Assembly: GCF_000209165.1 (NCBI RefSeq) | Contig: NC_009045.1 | Coordinates: 806,001-870,000, forward strand | From: Scheffersomyces stipitis CBS 6054 | Taxonomy: Eukaryota; Ascomycota; Pichiomycetes; Serinales; Debaryomycetaceae | Direction of reading: 5' to 3' | Length of the DNA stretch: 64,000 nucleotides | Shown: positions 1 through 9,181 of the stretch, in pieces | Layout: every line of letters starts with the position of its first letter | Position numbering within the stretch: position 1 is the stretch's first letter | The notes under the pieces: model-generated | Database searches by the model: none | Seen by the model: only the letters and a program-made list of their open reading frames with translations | Told to the model about the DNA's origin: nothing | Made by a program: the position numbers and the translations under genes

Positions 1-1
1 T

Positions 2-772
2 GAAGTTGTAATCCAATATGCCCGTGAAGGCAACTATCCCTATGTTAGAACAAGAGGCAAACAGTTTCCGCCATGGCCAAAGAATTTCAGTCCCGACATC
101 TGGGGAGTCAGTGGTCTCTTGCACCCAGACTTGGGTGAAAAATCTACTCCCTTTCACGAATGCTATGCCAGTGAAAAGATGTTGGCTGTCGTTGGTGACA
201 TTTTGCAAGTTGGCAAAGAGGGTTTGTCTATGGAGTTATTCAACATGTTGATCAACCCCTTAACAGACTTCGGGTTGGACTGGCACAGAGACACGATCAA
301 ACCGGAAGCCTCTGAACAGGAAGAAGCTCAGCAGTTGCTAGAGGAACCTTATGCTGGAACGCAGTTCAATTTGGCTCTCACTGACGATAAGTGTCTTATC
401 GTTATTCCAGGATCTCACAAGCGAGTCAGAACTTCGGAAGAAAGAGAAAAGACTCTGAATGATAACAAAAAGGAATTCATAACCAATCAATTGATTGTAG
501 AATTGAACCCGGGTGATCTTGTATTCTACAATAACAATATTCTTCACCGAGCCGAATATTCTTGCAAGAGTACCAGAGTGACTTTGCACGGATCATATGG
601 CCATGTTGACCATGGCAGATCTAGGGCAAAGGGGATCTTGCAACATGGTGTTGCTGAATGGTTGCCTCGCTTCGAACCCAAAGAAGGAAACATGGCGATG
701 TTAAAAGAAAAGTTGGTTAAACTTGCAAAGGAGTTTGAATCTGTTGATCTCGGATATGCTCTTGAAGGGTAG
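2..772 (+). CDS. Phytanoyl-CoA dioxygenase (PhyH)-like protein, 5' truncated
   Basis: The reading frame is open to the left edge of the window, so the N terminus is missing; about 256 residues are visible. The fold is that of Fe(II)/2-oxoglutarate oxygenases of the PhyH family. A W-H-R-D segment (HxD iron ligands) follows G-L-D, and a distal N-I-L-H-R supplies the third ligand, followed by T-R-V-T-L-H where the 2-oxoglutarate-binding Arg usually lies. An I-P-G-S-H-K segment typical of the family sits between. Family members hydroxylate lipid or small-molecule substrates; nothing here identifies the substrate. The gene is convergent with TLG1, 167 bp away. The family call is firm, the specific function is unknown. 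Confidence 0.8.
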   Translation, partial: EVVIQYAREGNYPYVRTRGKQFPPWPKNFSPDIWGVSGLLHPDLGEKSTPFHECYASEKMLAVVGDILQVGKEGLSMELFNMLINPLTDFGLDWHRDTIKPEASEQEEAQQLLEEPYAGTQFNLALTDDKCLIVIPGSHKRVRTSEEREKTLNDNKKEFITNQLIVELNPGDLVFYNNNILHRAEYSCKSTRVTLHGSYGHVDHGRSRAKGILQHGVAEWLPRFEPKEGNMAMLKEKLVKLAKEFESVDLGYALEG

Positions 773-939
773 CGATAACATTTATAGTGAAGTATTTATA
801 TCTACAGTTTCCATTATTTCGTCACTCATTCTAGATTATTAATAACTTCTAGGGTATTCCTCAGGAATTCTCCCCTTCAGTAGTAAGAGTAGATAATGCT
901 GGTTCTAAGTATCTAATGTATAAATCATGTCCAAAACTT

Positions 940-1665
940 CTAGATCGCTATGACCAAGATCAAGAGAATAAACAATACTACAGCCAAAATCCCTATACAC
1001 CAATCGCTTCCTCTTTCTCTGTTTTTCTCAATAAACAAATTGACTCTGTTGAGTCCTCGCCTCAACTTGTTATCTACATTGTCTAGGTCGTTGTCTAACT
1101 CGTCCAACATAAAACCCTGCTCTTCCAACTCCGAGCCCATTAGCTGTGCTTGCATGTTGAGGTTTTTCATTGTTTCATGAATGCTGTCTAATTGAACATC
1201 TTGTTCTTGAATCAACTCCTGCTGCTGGAACTGGTTGAATTGGTCATTAAAGGGATTCTCGGGATTCGAACTACTTTCATCATCTTGGCTGATTCTATTT
1301 GACATGGTCGTAACTTCTCGTTGCTTTCTCGATCCAGCTGGAGGCGTACTGGATCCATTCCGGGATATTATCGAATCCCATTGGGACTTAATGTCTGCTA
1401 TATTGTTCTGTAGATCACCGAGAACAGCCTTTCTAGCCGCTATATCGGCGCTACTCAATTGGTACTTTTCCGGCAGACTCTCACTAATAGCAATGGCCTG
1501 TTTCAAGTCGTCGTAGATCTCCTGAAGCTCTTGGTAGTTATTGTTGAAATCGAGAATAGTGTCTGGAGGCGGTGGACCACCGACAGCCGCCGACAGGCGC
1601 AACAAGCTCTCAAGTGACGCGACTGTGTTCCAAGCGTCTTCTTTTACTTCGTTGAACGGGTCCAT
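940..1665 (-). CDS. TLG1: t-SNARE of the TGN/early endosome, Tlg1 (syntaxin 6 family)
   Basis: Protein of 241 aa, close to the usual Tlg1 size. Residues about 1-100 form the syntaxin-6-type N-terminal helical bundle, starting M-D-P-F-N-E-V. A Ser/Asn/Gln-rich linker follows, then a Qc-type SNARE helix (M-G-S-E-L-E-E-Q-G-F-M-L-D-E-L) and a C-terminal hydrophobic anchor of about 20 residues ending in V-I-A-I. Tlg1 drives fusion of endosome-derived vesicles with the trans-Golgi network. The frame extends 29 codons further upstream, but that part looks unrelated, and M-D-P-F matches the family start. A TCACGTGA element lies about 120 bp upstream of this ATG. Confidence 0.9.
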   Translation of the reverse strand: MDPFNEVKEDAWNTVASLESLLRLSAAVGGPPPPDTILDFNNNYQELQEIYDDLKQAIAISESLPEKYQLSSADIAARKAVLGDLQNNIADIKSQWDSIISRNGSSTPPAGSRKQREVTTMSNRISQDDESSSNPENPFNDQFNQFQQQELIQEQDVQLDSIHETMKNLNMQAQLMGSELEEQGFMLDELDNDLDNVDNKLRRGLNRVNLFIEKNRERGSDWCIGILAVVLFILLILVIAI

Positions 1666-2067
1666 GCTGATATAAATGTGTAGTTGACCTTGGCTCGCCT
1701 TGCCTTCGGAAGGAGTTATGGCGTAGACTAGAAGAGAATCACAGAAATCCATAGCAACTTGAGAAAGTCACGCGTGAGACGATCACGTGACGTGAATTCT
1801 TCTCCCAGTGATATCTATATGGGGTTTAGAAATTGTTGATCTAGAGGATTGAAGGATGTTTTAAGTCGCCTGTCTAATCATACATACTTGGAATCGTATA
1901 TACTGAATTGTCTGTCTCATACGAAAATGCTTTCGTATTAAATTGTAAACTCTTCCGCATAGTTTTGATAAATGGAAATTGTACAGGATAAGTGTACGAA
2001 TAAATAGCAATAGCAATCTCCATTTTTTTCAGATTATTCACTACAATTCTGAAGTAAACAAAACAAT
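1666..2067. other. Divergent intergenic region TLG1/SDC1
   Basis: About 400 bp between two divergent starts. It holds the E-box-like element at 1783-1790, immediately followed by a second TGACGTGA-like half, and an AT-rich tract near SDC1. No ORF of interest is seen. Confidence 0.6.
1783..1790. promoter_or_regulatory. TCACGTGA element upstream of TLG1
   Basis: Perfect palindrome of the CACGTG bHLH class, about 118 bp upstream of the TLG1 ATG. The same octamer or its 7-bp core recurs upstream of several other genes in this window. Binding by a Cbf1- or Tye7-type factor is inference. Confidence 0.5.
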
Positions 2068-2559
2068 ATGGGTGACGAGACCCCGGTAACAGCAATAGCT
2101 GCCGAGGTGGAACAGACAAACACATTAGGCTCGGTTGCTATTGCCAATGGAGATAGCACAGATAAATTATCCATTCAAGCTCTAACTAGTACCACTGAAC
2201 CAGAAGTTAAGTCAGAAACAGAACCCGAAGCAATTTCAAATTCCACAATACCAGCCATAGCTTCAATAGCAACAGCTGTACCTGACAACAAGGCCAGCTC
2301 ACCTACGCCGACAGCCAAAAGACCCAAACTCCAGTCTCGCGAAGCATCAGTAGATCTTGAGGCACTCAGAAACGACGGACCTCCAGTGCATGAAATAGTT
2401 GGTGGTTCTTCCGTGAGACGTTATTTGAACGAACATGTGACCCGCCACTTACTTGAGGGGTTGAAGGAGGTGGGAAGCAGTAAACCTGAGGATCCCTTAC
2501 AATATTTGGGGGAGTTTCTCTTACAGAGAGCAGCAGAAGAGAGAAGTAGAAAGAAGTAG
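2068..2559 (+). CDS. SDC1: COMPASS (Set1C) subunit with Dpy-30 motif, Sdc1
   Basis: Protein of 163 aa. The N-terminal two thirds are acidic, Ser/Thr/Pro-rich and probably disordered, with a basic K-R-P-K stretch. Residues about 115-157 form the Dpy-30 dimerisation motif (V-R-R-Y-L-N-E-H-V then L-L-E-G-L and P-L-Q-Y-L-G-E-F-L). In COMPASS this helical motif dimerises and binds the Ash2/Bre2 subunit, supporting histone H3K4 methylation. Length and domain position match Sdc1 of other yeasts. Confidence 0.9.
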   Translation: MGDETPVTAIAAEVEQTNTLGSVAIANGDSTDKLSIQALTSTTEPEVKSETEPEAISNSTIPAIASIATAVPDNKASSPTPTAKRPKLQSREASVDLEALRNDGPPVHEIVGGSSVRRYLNEHVTRHLLEGLKEVGSSKPEDPLQYLGEFLLQRAAEERSRKK

Positions 2560-3068
2560 AAGGCTATGAAAATTGACGAGAAGTAGAAAGAGACGAAAAG
2601 ACAGAGTACAAAAAGAGAAGAAGAACAACATCAGCAAAACGTTTGGACCAATATTGGAATAGGAAGATAGACAATCCATGAAGTCTGGACTTGATTCATG
2701 TATATACATATATATCTATTCAGATCTACAATGTAGAACAGCACTCAATATTAGACGAAATGATACGAATTTTTTTCCAGTCTCGACACATACAAATGTA
2801 AACATCTGAACATCTTGAGTTGGGACGGACTTCTCACAGTATCTACCAGCCTCACTGTGATTTGTAGCTGCTCGCAAGCTCTTTGCTTCTTAAATATTCA
2901 CGGTGAAGTGCAATTCTTAACTATTCGCATTCCCAAAATTTATACACACTATCAACTTCTTAACTATGGCATCATCTCTGACCATATCCACTCCATTATT
3001 AAACGGCAATGTAGCGCCATCTCTCTTTCCAAACAGAAAACCAGAAACCGTTGCTAGTCTCACACACA
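2560..3068. other. Intergenic region SDC1-UGO1
   Basis: About 510 bp, purine-rich just after SDC1 and then pyrimidine-rich towards UGO1. Short ORFs are present but none resembles a known protein. It presumably contains the SDC1 terminator and the UGO1 promoter. Confidence 0.5.
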
Positions 3069-4661
3069 ATGGCTGCAGACCACACTTTGCGGCCGTACTA
3101 CGACCATGACACGTTTAACGCTGGCTACTCAGTGATATTCAGACCGGGCCTAGGCCTTTATGACACAGAAACAAATAAACCATTAACCCAGAGCCTTTCC
3201 TCCAACGCCATTGAACAGAACATCAACACTGGCACTTCAGGTCTTCGCAAGGCCTTCAGTCCCGGTTCGGGTATAGGCATCAATGGCGACAAGCGCATGG
3301 GGATGGCTATTGGTCCCCTGGGTATCAATGCCACGGCAGATAAGAACTATGTCTACGATTTAGAATTCCAAGAGTACTTTGATCTAAACAATTTGCTGGA
3401 GCTCTTTAAAAATTTAGTATGGAACTTCGTAAAAAACTACTGCAAGATCGTGGTCAGCCAGCCTTTGGAAATTGTCAGATTGGTCTTGCAAGTAGGAGAG
3501 TTTAATTTCGCTTCTAATGTCAAAAAGTCAAAGCCTCTAGAAACATCAAGAAGACTTTTGTCCGATTCCACGGACTTGCTGGAAACAGAAGAGTCGTCTG
3601 ATTACGAAATCGACTATTTCCAATCAACTGTAGAGTCTTCGCAGTCAACTTTACGAACAAGACCTTCAACAAAGGCGAAAAAACCAAAGAATAGAACCAA
3701 GAAGAAAACCAAGATCCAGCCCATTTCCATTCATACAATGGATATTATGTCTGCAATCGCTTCTAAGGATGGTCCTTTTGCGCTTTTCAGAGGGATCAAC
3801 GCCTCCTTCATCCACCAAACATTGTCACATACGATTGAGGCTTGGATCACCGGTTTTATATCTCCGTTCTTGGGGATCCCAGATCCTTTCTTCTTGGATC
3901 TAACTCATTCTAACGATCCGCTCAGATCACTCTGGCTTTCAGTATCTGCATGTGTATTAACTGGCTTGATATTGATGCCTTTAGACCTCATCAAGGTGCG
4001 CTTAATGATTACACAATTCAACAGACCAGCACTAGAACCGGTTCCAAGTGACGGGTTGACCTCGACTGAGTCTCTGATCCACAATCTAGAAGGCTCTATT
4101 AAACCTATAGTGAATACGAGATCAATCCGTGAATCGCTACGCAATTATCCCGTTCAATACTTGTTAGCTCCTCCTCCTTCTATTGCGTTCTTGACTGTTT
4201 TGCACCAGTTTTCCATCAGCATTTTCCGGAAAACGGCACCATACGTGTTGTTCATCAAGTTCAACATTGACTCGTATTCGTCGCCTAATGTCTACACCGT
4301 AGTCAACTTGCTTCTGTTGATCTTGGAGTTCTTCATCAAATTACCAGTAGAAAACTTATTGAGAAAAGAGCAAGTACGTTTCTTGTTGAAGCCCAAGAGC
4401 CTCCAGGAAGACAAGATGAGAGTAGTGACCATCGACAACCCTGAAGAAAACTTGATTGTAGATTTCAACAGCAGCTGGACTGACTCGAAGGTCGGTGATG
4501 ACGAAGAGGCGCAAGAAGCAGAATCTGTGACATTCCTACAGAAGTTCCACCGTCTAGGCTTGATGAACGGTTGGAGGGTTGGTGTGCTTAATGTGATTGG
4601 ATTCTGGGGCTACAATATCCTCAAGAGCAACGGCGCCGAGCTTAGAGAAGAGAGATTGTGA
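3069..4661 (+). CDS. UGO1: Mitochondrial outer-membrane fusion factor Ugo1 (degenerate carrier family)
   Basis: Protein of 530 aa starting M-A-A-D-H-T; an in-frame ATG six codons earlier is possible but less likely. The start, R-P-Y-Y-D-H-D-T-F-N-A-G-Y, is typical of Ugo1. Carrier-like traces are visible as P-L-E-I-V-R-L (about residue 135) and P-L-D-L-I-K-V-R-L (about residue 305). The intervening loop is long, Ser/Lys-rich and lacks carrier signatures. Ugo1 links Fzo1 and Mgm1 in mitochondrial fusion. It is slightly longer than the S. cerevisiae protein (about 500 aa). Confidence 0.88.
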   Translation: MAADHTLRPYYDHDTFNAGYSVIFRPGLGLYDTETNKPLTQSLSSNAIEQNINTGTSGLRKAFSPGSGIGINGDKRMGMAIGPLGINATADKNYVYDLEFQEYFDLNNLLELFKNLVWNFVKNYCKIVVSQPLEIVRLVLQVGEFNFASNVKKSKPLETSRRLLSDSTDLLETEESSDYEIDYFQSTVESSQSTLRTRPSTKAKKPKNRTKKKTKIQPISIHTMDIMSAIASKDGPFALFRGINASFIHQTLSHTIEAWITGFISPFLGIPDPFFLDLTHSNDPLRSLWLSVSACVLTGLILMPLDLIKVRLMITQFNRPALEPVPSDGLTSTESLIHNLEGSIKPIVNTRSIRESLRNYPVQYLLAPPPSIAFLTVLHQFSISIFRKTAPYVLFIKFNIDSYSSPNVYTVVNLLLLILEFFIKLPVENLLRKEQVRFLLKPKSLQEDKMRVVTIDNPEENLIVDFNSSWTDSKVGDDEEAQEAESVTFLQKFHRLGLMNGWRVGVLNVIGFWGYNILKSNGAELREERL

Positions 4662-5506
4662 ACATGGCAGTGTTTTTAATTTTTAATTTGTACATATCAT
4701 AGGAATGCAAGACTGTAATTAACCATCCAGCCACATTGGTTTATTAGAACCATATTATAGCAATCGTCAAGAATTATTTGCAATCGAATGCCAATCATTA
4801 GACAACTTCCAAGCTAGTAGAATATACGATTCCAAAATAGCGATTTGCCATTGTTCAAAGTTCTGCACTGCAGCAAAGCATTCCTCATACTTCTTGCGTT
4901 TAATCTTGCAATCGTGTTAGTTGCTATAGTTGATATTCAACATCCAATTCAATCTTGCAAATCTGCAACCACTTGTGCCTCATTTCTTGCCGCAAAATAT
5001 GCATGTGAATCATCAGAAGACGCTTCAAATGAGCCATCGTCCCATGTCATCGTACGATTGACCACTGAAGCATTGTCCAGTGTAGACTACGGTGTGGGTC
5101 GGCTCGCTCGTAGCAACCTTTGCCAGATAGATAGAATGGAAGCGAGAGTATTGCTGGTCGGTTCGGTTCGGATACCGCAGGCGAGGTTCGGCGTATTATC
5201 TTTTTTATGCCCGTGAGCCACAGTTGATGCGTGTAAAAATGTTAGTGTGAAAAAAAATATACCAAAAACTGTGGATCTGTTGCGTCTTACGGTTGTTGGG
5301 ATACCCCATATTTCAACATGGTCTTGATAGTGGCAGATAGATGGAATAGCACGAACAGGTTAGTTCACGTGCCATTGGCCATTTTGTAATATATTTATAT
5401 TAAATATTGACAAACCCTCCAACTATATATATGCACTGATTTGTGGGAGTTGCAAGATTTTCTAGGATCTGCAGCTTATCAATTTTCGCAACCAAATCTC
5501 ACTACC
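4662..5506. other. Intergenic region upstream of the FMN monooxygenase
   Basis: About 845 bp. It holds a TCACGTG at 5365-5371 and a TATATATAT run at about 5424-5432, roughly 80 bp before the monooxygenase ATG, consistent with a regulated TATA promoter. A 123-codon frame at 4845-5216 has no recognisable features and looks spurious. Confidence 0.5.
5365..5371. promoter_or_regulatory. TCACGTG element upstream of the FMN monooxygenase
   Basis: CACGTG-class site about 140 bp upstream of the ATG at 5507 and about 55 bp upstream of a TATA-like run. Functional assignment is inferred from recurrence in the window. Confidence 0.4.
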
Positions 5507-7030
5507 ATGACTGCTGCCTCAAAGAGAAAACCTATTATCATCAATGCCTTCGACATGGGCTGTTCGGGCTTACAGGCTCCTGGCTTGTGGAAGCATCCTA
5601 AGGATAAATCCAGAAACTACAATACCATCGAGTACTGGACCTATTTAGCCAAATTGTTGGAGAAGGGTAAGTTCAATGCCCTCTTCATTGCTGATGTCTT
5701 GGGAGGCTACGACGTTTACAATGGTCCACGTAATATCAGAGCTGCTGCTATTGCCGGAGCTCAATGGCCTGTCAATGAACCAAGTGCTGTTGTTTCTGCC
5801 ATGGCTGCCGTAACCAAGAAATTGGCTTTTGGCGTCACTTTCAGTACCATCAGTGAAGCTCCATACCACTTCACGAGAAGATTGGCTACCTTGGATCACT
5901 TGACAAAGGGTAGAGTTGGCTGGAATGTTGTTTCCTCATACTTGGACAGCGCAGCCAGAAACTTGTTGAACGGAGAAGACTTGCCACCTCACGATGAAAG
6001 ATACGAACGTGCTGAAGAGTACATCAGGGTTGTTTACGACTTGTTGCTTTCTTCTTGGGCTGATGATGCTGTTGAGCTCAAGGATGGTGTCTTTACCAAC
6101 CCTGACAAGATTAGAGAAATCAACTTCGAAGGGAACTATTTCAAAGTTCCTGGTCCTAACATCACAGAGCCAAGTCCCCAGAGATTGCCAGTTATCCTAC
6201 AAGCTGGAACTTCGAAACAGGGTAAAGAGTTTGCTGCAAAGAACGCCGAAGTCGTTTTCATTACTACTTTCAGCCCTGAAGCCTTAGGAAAGCAGATCCA
6301 GGACATCAAGAGACTCGCTCTCGAAAACTACGGAAGACCAGAAGGGTCTATCAAGTTCTTGCAATTGATCACTACTGTTATTGCTGATACCGAAGAAGAA
6401 GCTGCTGAAAAATACAAGGACTTGAAGAGCTATGGTGATATTCAAGGTGCCCAGGCATTGTTTAGTGGCTGGACTGGTATTGACATTGGTCAATTTGCCG
6501 AAGGTGAAGAGTTGAGAGATGTTGGTTCCAACGCCGTCAGAGGCTTTGTAGATCTCTGGACCAAGACGTCTCCTGGTGAACCAGAGGATGTCAAAAAGAC
6601 TAGAGAATACGTAGCTAGACAAATTACTGTAGGAGGATTAGGTCCGGTATTCTTTGGAACAGCCAAGACGGTAGCAGACGAAATCGAAAGATGGGTGAAT
6701 GTCAGTGGAGTTGACGGGTTCAACATCACTTACGCTGTTACCCCAGGTTCTTTCGAAGATGTGGTAGAATACTTGATTCCAGAATTGCAAGAGAGAGGCT
6801 TGGTATGGGATGACTACCCAGAAACAGAATCCTTGACTTTCAGAGAACAATTGTTTGGTTCTGACCGTAAGGAACCAGAATACTTGCTTGAGTCGCATCC
6901 TGCTCACGACTTGAGATGGAGAGCTGGCGTTTCCAAAGAAGAGTTCGAGAAGCAGGTAGCCGAAGTAAAGAAGAGAATTGCCCAAGTAGACAAGGAGAAC
7001 AAAGCGAAGGCACAGACTGCTCAGAAGTAA
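5507..7030 (+). CDS. FMN-dependent monooxygenase, bacterial-luciferase-like (NtaA/SnaA/DszA type)
   Basis: Protein of 507 aa starting M-T-A-A-S-K; 22 earlier in-frame codons probably do not belong. It shows the NtaA/SnaA/DszA pattern of the luciferase-like TIM barrel: F-I-A-D-V-L-G-G-Y-D near residue 60; N-E-P-S then A-F-G-V-T-F-S-T; G-R-V-G-W-N-V-V-S-S; D-E-R-Y-x-R-A-E-E-Y; F-K-V-P-G-P; and a late G-F-N-I-T-Y. Characterised members use reduced flavin (FMNH2), supplied by a separate reductase, and O2 to oxidise compounds such as nitrilotriacetate or thiophene derivatives. The tail is charged and Lys-rich. The family is mostly bacterial but also occurs in some fungi. It sits alone in an otherwise gene-poor stretch; the substrate is unknown. 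Confidence 0.85.
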   Translation: MTAASKRKPIIINAFDMGCSGLQAPGLWKHPKDKSRNYNTIEYWTYLAKLLEKGKFNALFIADVLGGYDVYNGPRNIRAAAIAGAQWPVNEPSAVVSAMAAVTKKLAFGVTFSTISEAPYHFTRRLATLDHLTKGRVGWNVVSSYLDSAARNLLNGEDLPPHDERYERAEEYIRVVYDLLLSSWADDAVELKDGVFTNPDKIREINFEGNYFKVPGPNITEPSPQRLPVILQAGTSKQGKEFAAKNAEVVFITTFSPEALGKQIQDIKRLALENYGRPEGSIKFLQLITTVIADTEEEAAEKYKDLKSYGDIQGAQALFSGWTGIDIGQFAEGEELRDVGSNAVRGFVDLWTKTSPGEPEDVKKTREYVARQITVGGLGPVFFGTAKTVADEIERWVNVSGVDGFNITYAVTPGSFEDVVEYLIPELQERGLVWDDYPETESLTFREQLFGSDRKEPEYLLESHPAHDLRWRAGVSKEEFEKQVAEVKKRIAQVDKENKAKAQTAQK

Positions 7031-9181
7031 GAATAAAATTAAATAGTGAAATAATGAACGAGATTGAGTTAAAAACTTTTATGTAACTGAAAATTGGTGC
7101 ATTCATTATCTGGGTGTGTCCGAAGGATTAACGGATAGCCGAAAATCAAGTTGGCGCAAGGAGAATTCCGAAAAAACATTCCCCAGTTTTCAGCAATGGT
7201 AATGCATCGTATTGTCAGCAAGCGAACAATTAACAATGTGTGAACCGCAAAGGTACAAGAGGTTGTAACAATCACAACGGTCGAACAAAAGGAAAGAGAA
7301 ACTTTAATGCAGAGCCGAATCAAGAGAGTCAAGAACAGCCAGACCGATGCCATTCTCCAATGTCCAAGAACAGAATTTTGAAATTAGGGGTGATCCCGTT
7401 TCAGTATATAGTCGGCTGAAGATGTTAACTTTCTAGGGCGACTTGAGGGATTACAGATAGTGCCATGACAGTAAGGGGAGAGTTCTTTACGAATCCTTTA
7501 AATTGGAGGTGGGGTGCCGGGCGCACAATGTGTACAATTGCAAATTAACTTGTTTCAGAATCCGCCTGAAGTAAGCAATTGATTACAGAGACGAACGTCC
7601 TTTTGTGAGAATTTGACATACAACTATTGGCCGAGTTGTTTGAATGAGTTGTATGAATTGGAATTGCTGTCGAGGATAGATTTAGCCTACTAATATGCCA
7701 GTCGACGCCGTGATTTTGCCCGTTTGGGCAAGGATTTGTTTGAGTTTGAGCCTCAATTCAAGCTTAGAATTTAGCAACTGGTTACATCTTGCAAATCGTA
7801 GTTGATCTTAGACTTGTATTATATGAAGTGTGTGTGTTGCTGATTCGGCAGAAAAGAATTGCAATGAAATATAGTGGGGTGGACCACATGAATCTATTTG
7901 TTTGAATCGCGGTTTTGGTATCTGAAATAAAGACCCTGACGCCAAACAACGAGCAAGGCGCTTCTCTGCATTCGTAGAAAATGATTGTAGACGAGCTTGT
8001 ATTCACGAACCGTTCTATTGTTCTAGACGGGCCTCGTAGAGAATGTGGAATTACGTCCCAAAGAGAATTGCACGTCAATGAGTCGTACTTCAAATGGGTA
8101 AAAGGGTATGCAAGATTTGGATCTAGCCAAAGTCAAGTTGATGCTGTAGCCCAGCACCTTCTGTCAATTGAGCCGGAAAAGGCGGCTCTCAGTCTACCAG
8201 TTACAGTATTAACAGTAAGAAGTCGTACATACAGTAGGATATCATGCCAATTGATTACGTCTAGTACTCGACAATTGTTGCAGCCAACCCTTATCTGTCT
8301 TCTTTTAAACTAGGCATGCTACAGAATTTGGTAATTGGTACAGCGAGCATTTGAAGAAGTACATAATGCTGGATTCCTCGACCGCACACTGCAGAATGCA
8401 TCGTACAAAAGTGAAAACCTTAAACTTACGGTATTTTCTAAGATGTAATTGTCGCGGGTGGAAGGTAATTGAGCACCTGCTGTAACACCTCACCGCTTCC
8501 CTGGTGTATGAGAGAATGGTGACAGAGGTGACAGAGGTGGGCTTCTAGTAAGCATTGCTTTGGAGGATGTCACCAAGCCTTCGAAAACAAGCCTGGGATT
8601 ATACCCAATACAGAATTCCATCAGGCAGGCGTGCGTTTGATGTGGCCACAAAAAAAAAATATTTATTATTATTTTGCAGTGCTATTAATATACCAAATTC
8701 TAGATTTATAGACGAAAATGGTGCTTTTAAGAAATGCTTGAGCGGAATACGGAACCTTGTATAAATACTAGCAAGGATCCTGAAGCCGTTCCGTTAGAGA
8801 GATCTGCTGTAGTTGGCATTATAATTGGAGCTAGACCCTATAAATTGCCATTGGAAATATTTGTCTAGTCTAATATTTGTATATTTAGGTGATTTCAACC
8901 TCTTTAAGCCGCCTTAGTACAGCCTATTTTCACAAATAGTAGCACTGAAGATTTATTAAACTACGAAGTATTCACTTTCTGTTTTCACTACGATTTTCAT
9001 TCGGCAATACTTAATCCGCATATTCCTACGAAGTTTGCCAATTTAACCAAGCACCTTCATTCTAATTGTGGAGACTACTTCAGTTGCTAGTCTTATCTAA
9101 GGAACGACTATAGACTACTGTGAAATTTCTATATATTCAACCCAGGGCAAACCCACTAGACCAAACACGCATAATGAAGTC
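7031..9181. other. 2.15 kb gene-poor region
   Basis: The longest stretch without a supported gene. Only short frames occur, including one of 110 codons at 7981-8313 starting with ATG that I do not recognise. I saw no long terminal repeats, tRNA-like clover or transposase frames. It may hold decayed sequence or a non-coding transcript. The last few hundred bases are presumably the promoter of the phosphoesterase gene. Confidence 0.5.

Noticed and set aside
1666..1752. 29-codon N-terminal extension of TLG1
   Set aside because: Unrelated to the syntaxin-6 family; M-D-P-F-N-E-V matches the usual start.
7981..8313. 110-codon ATG frame in the gene-poor region
   Set aside because: Not recognised, no domain, composition not clearly coding.
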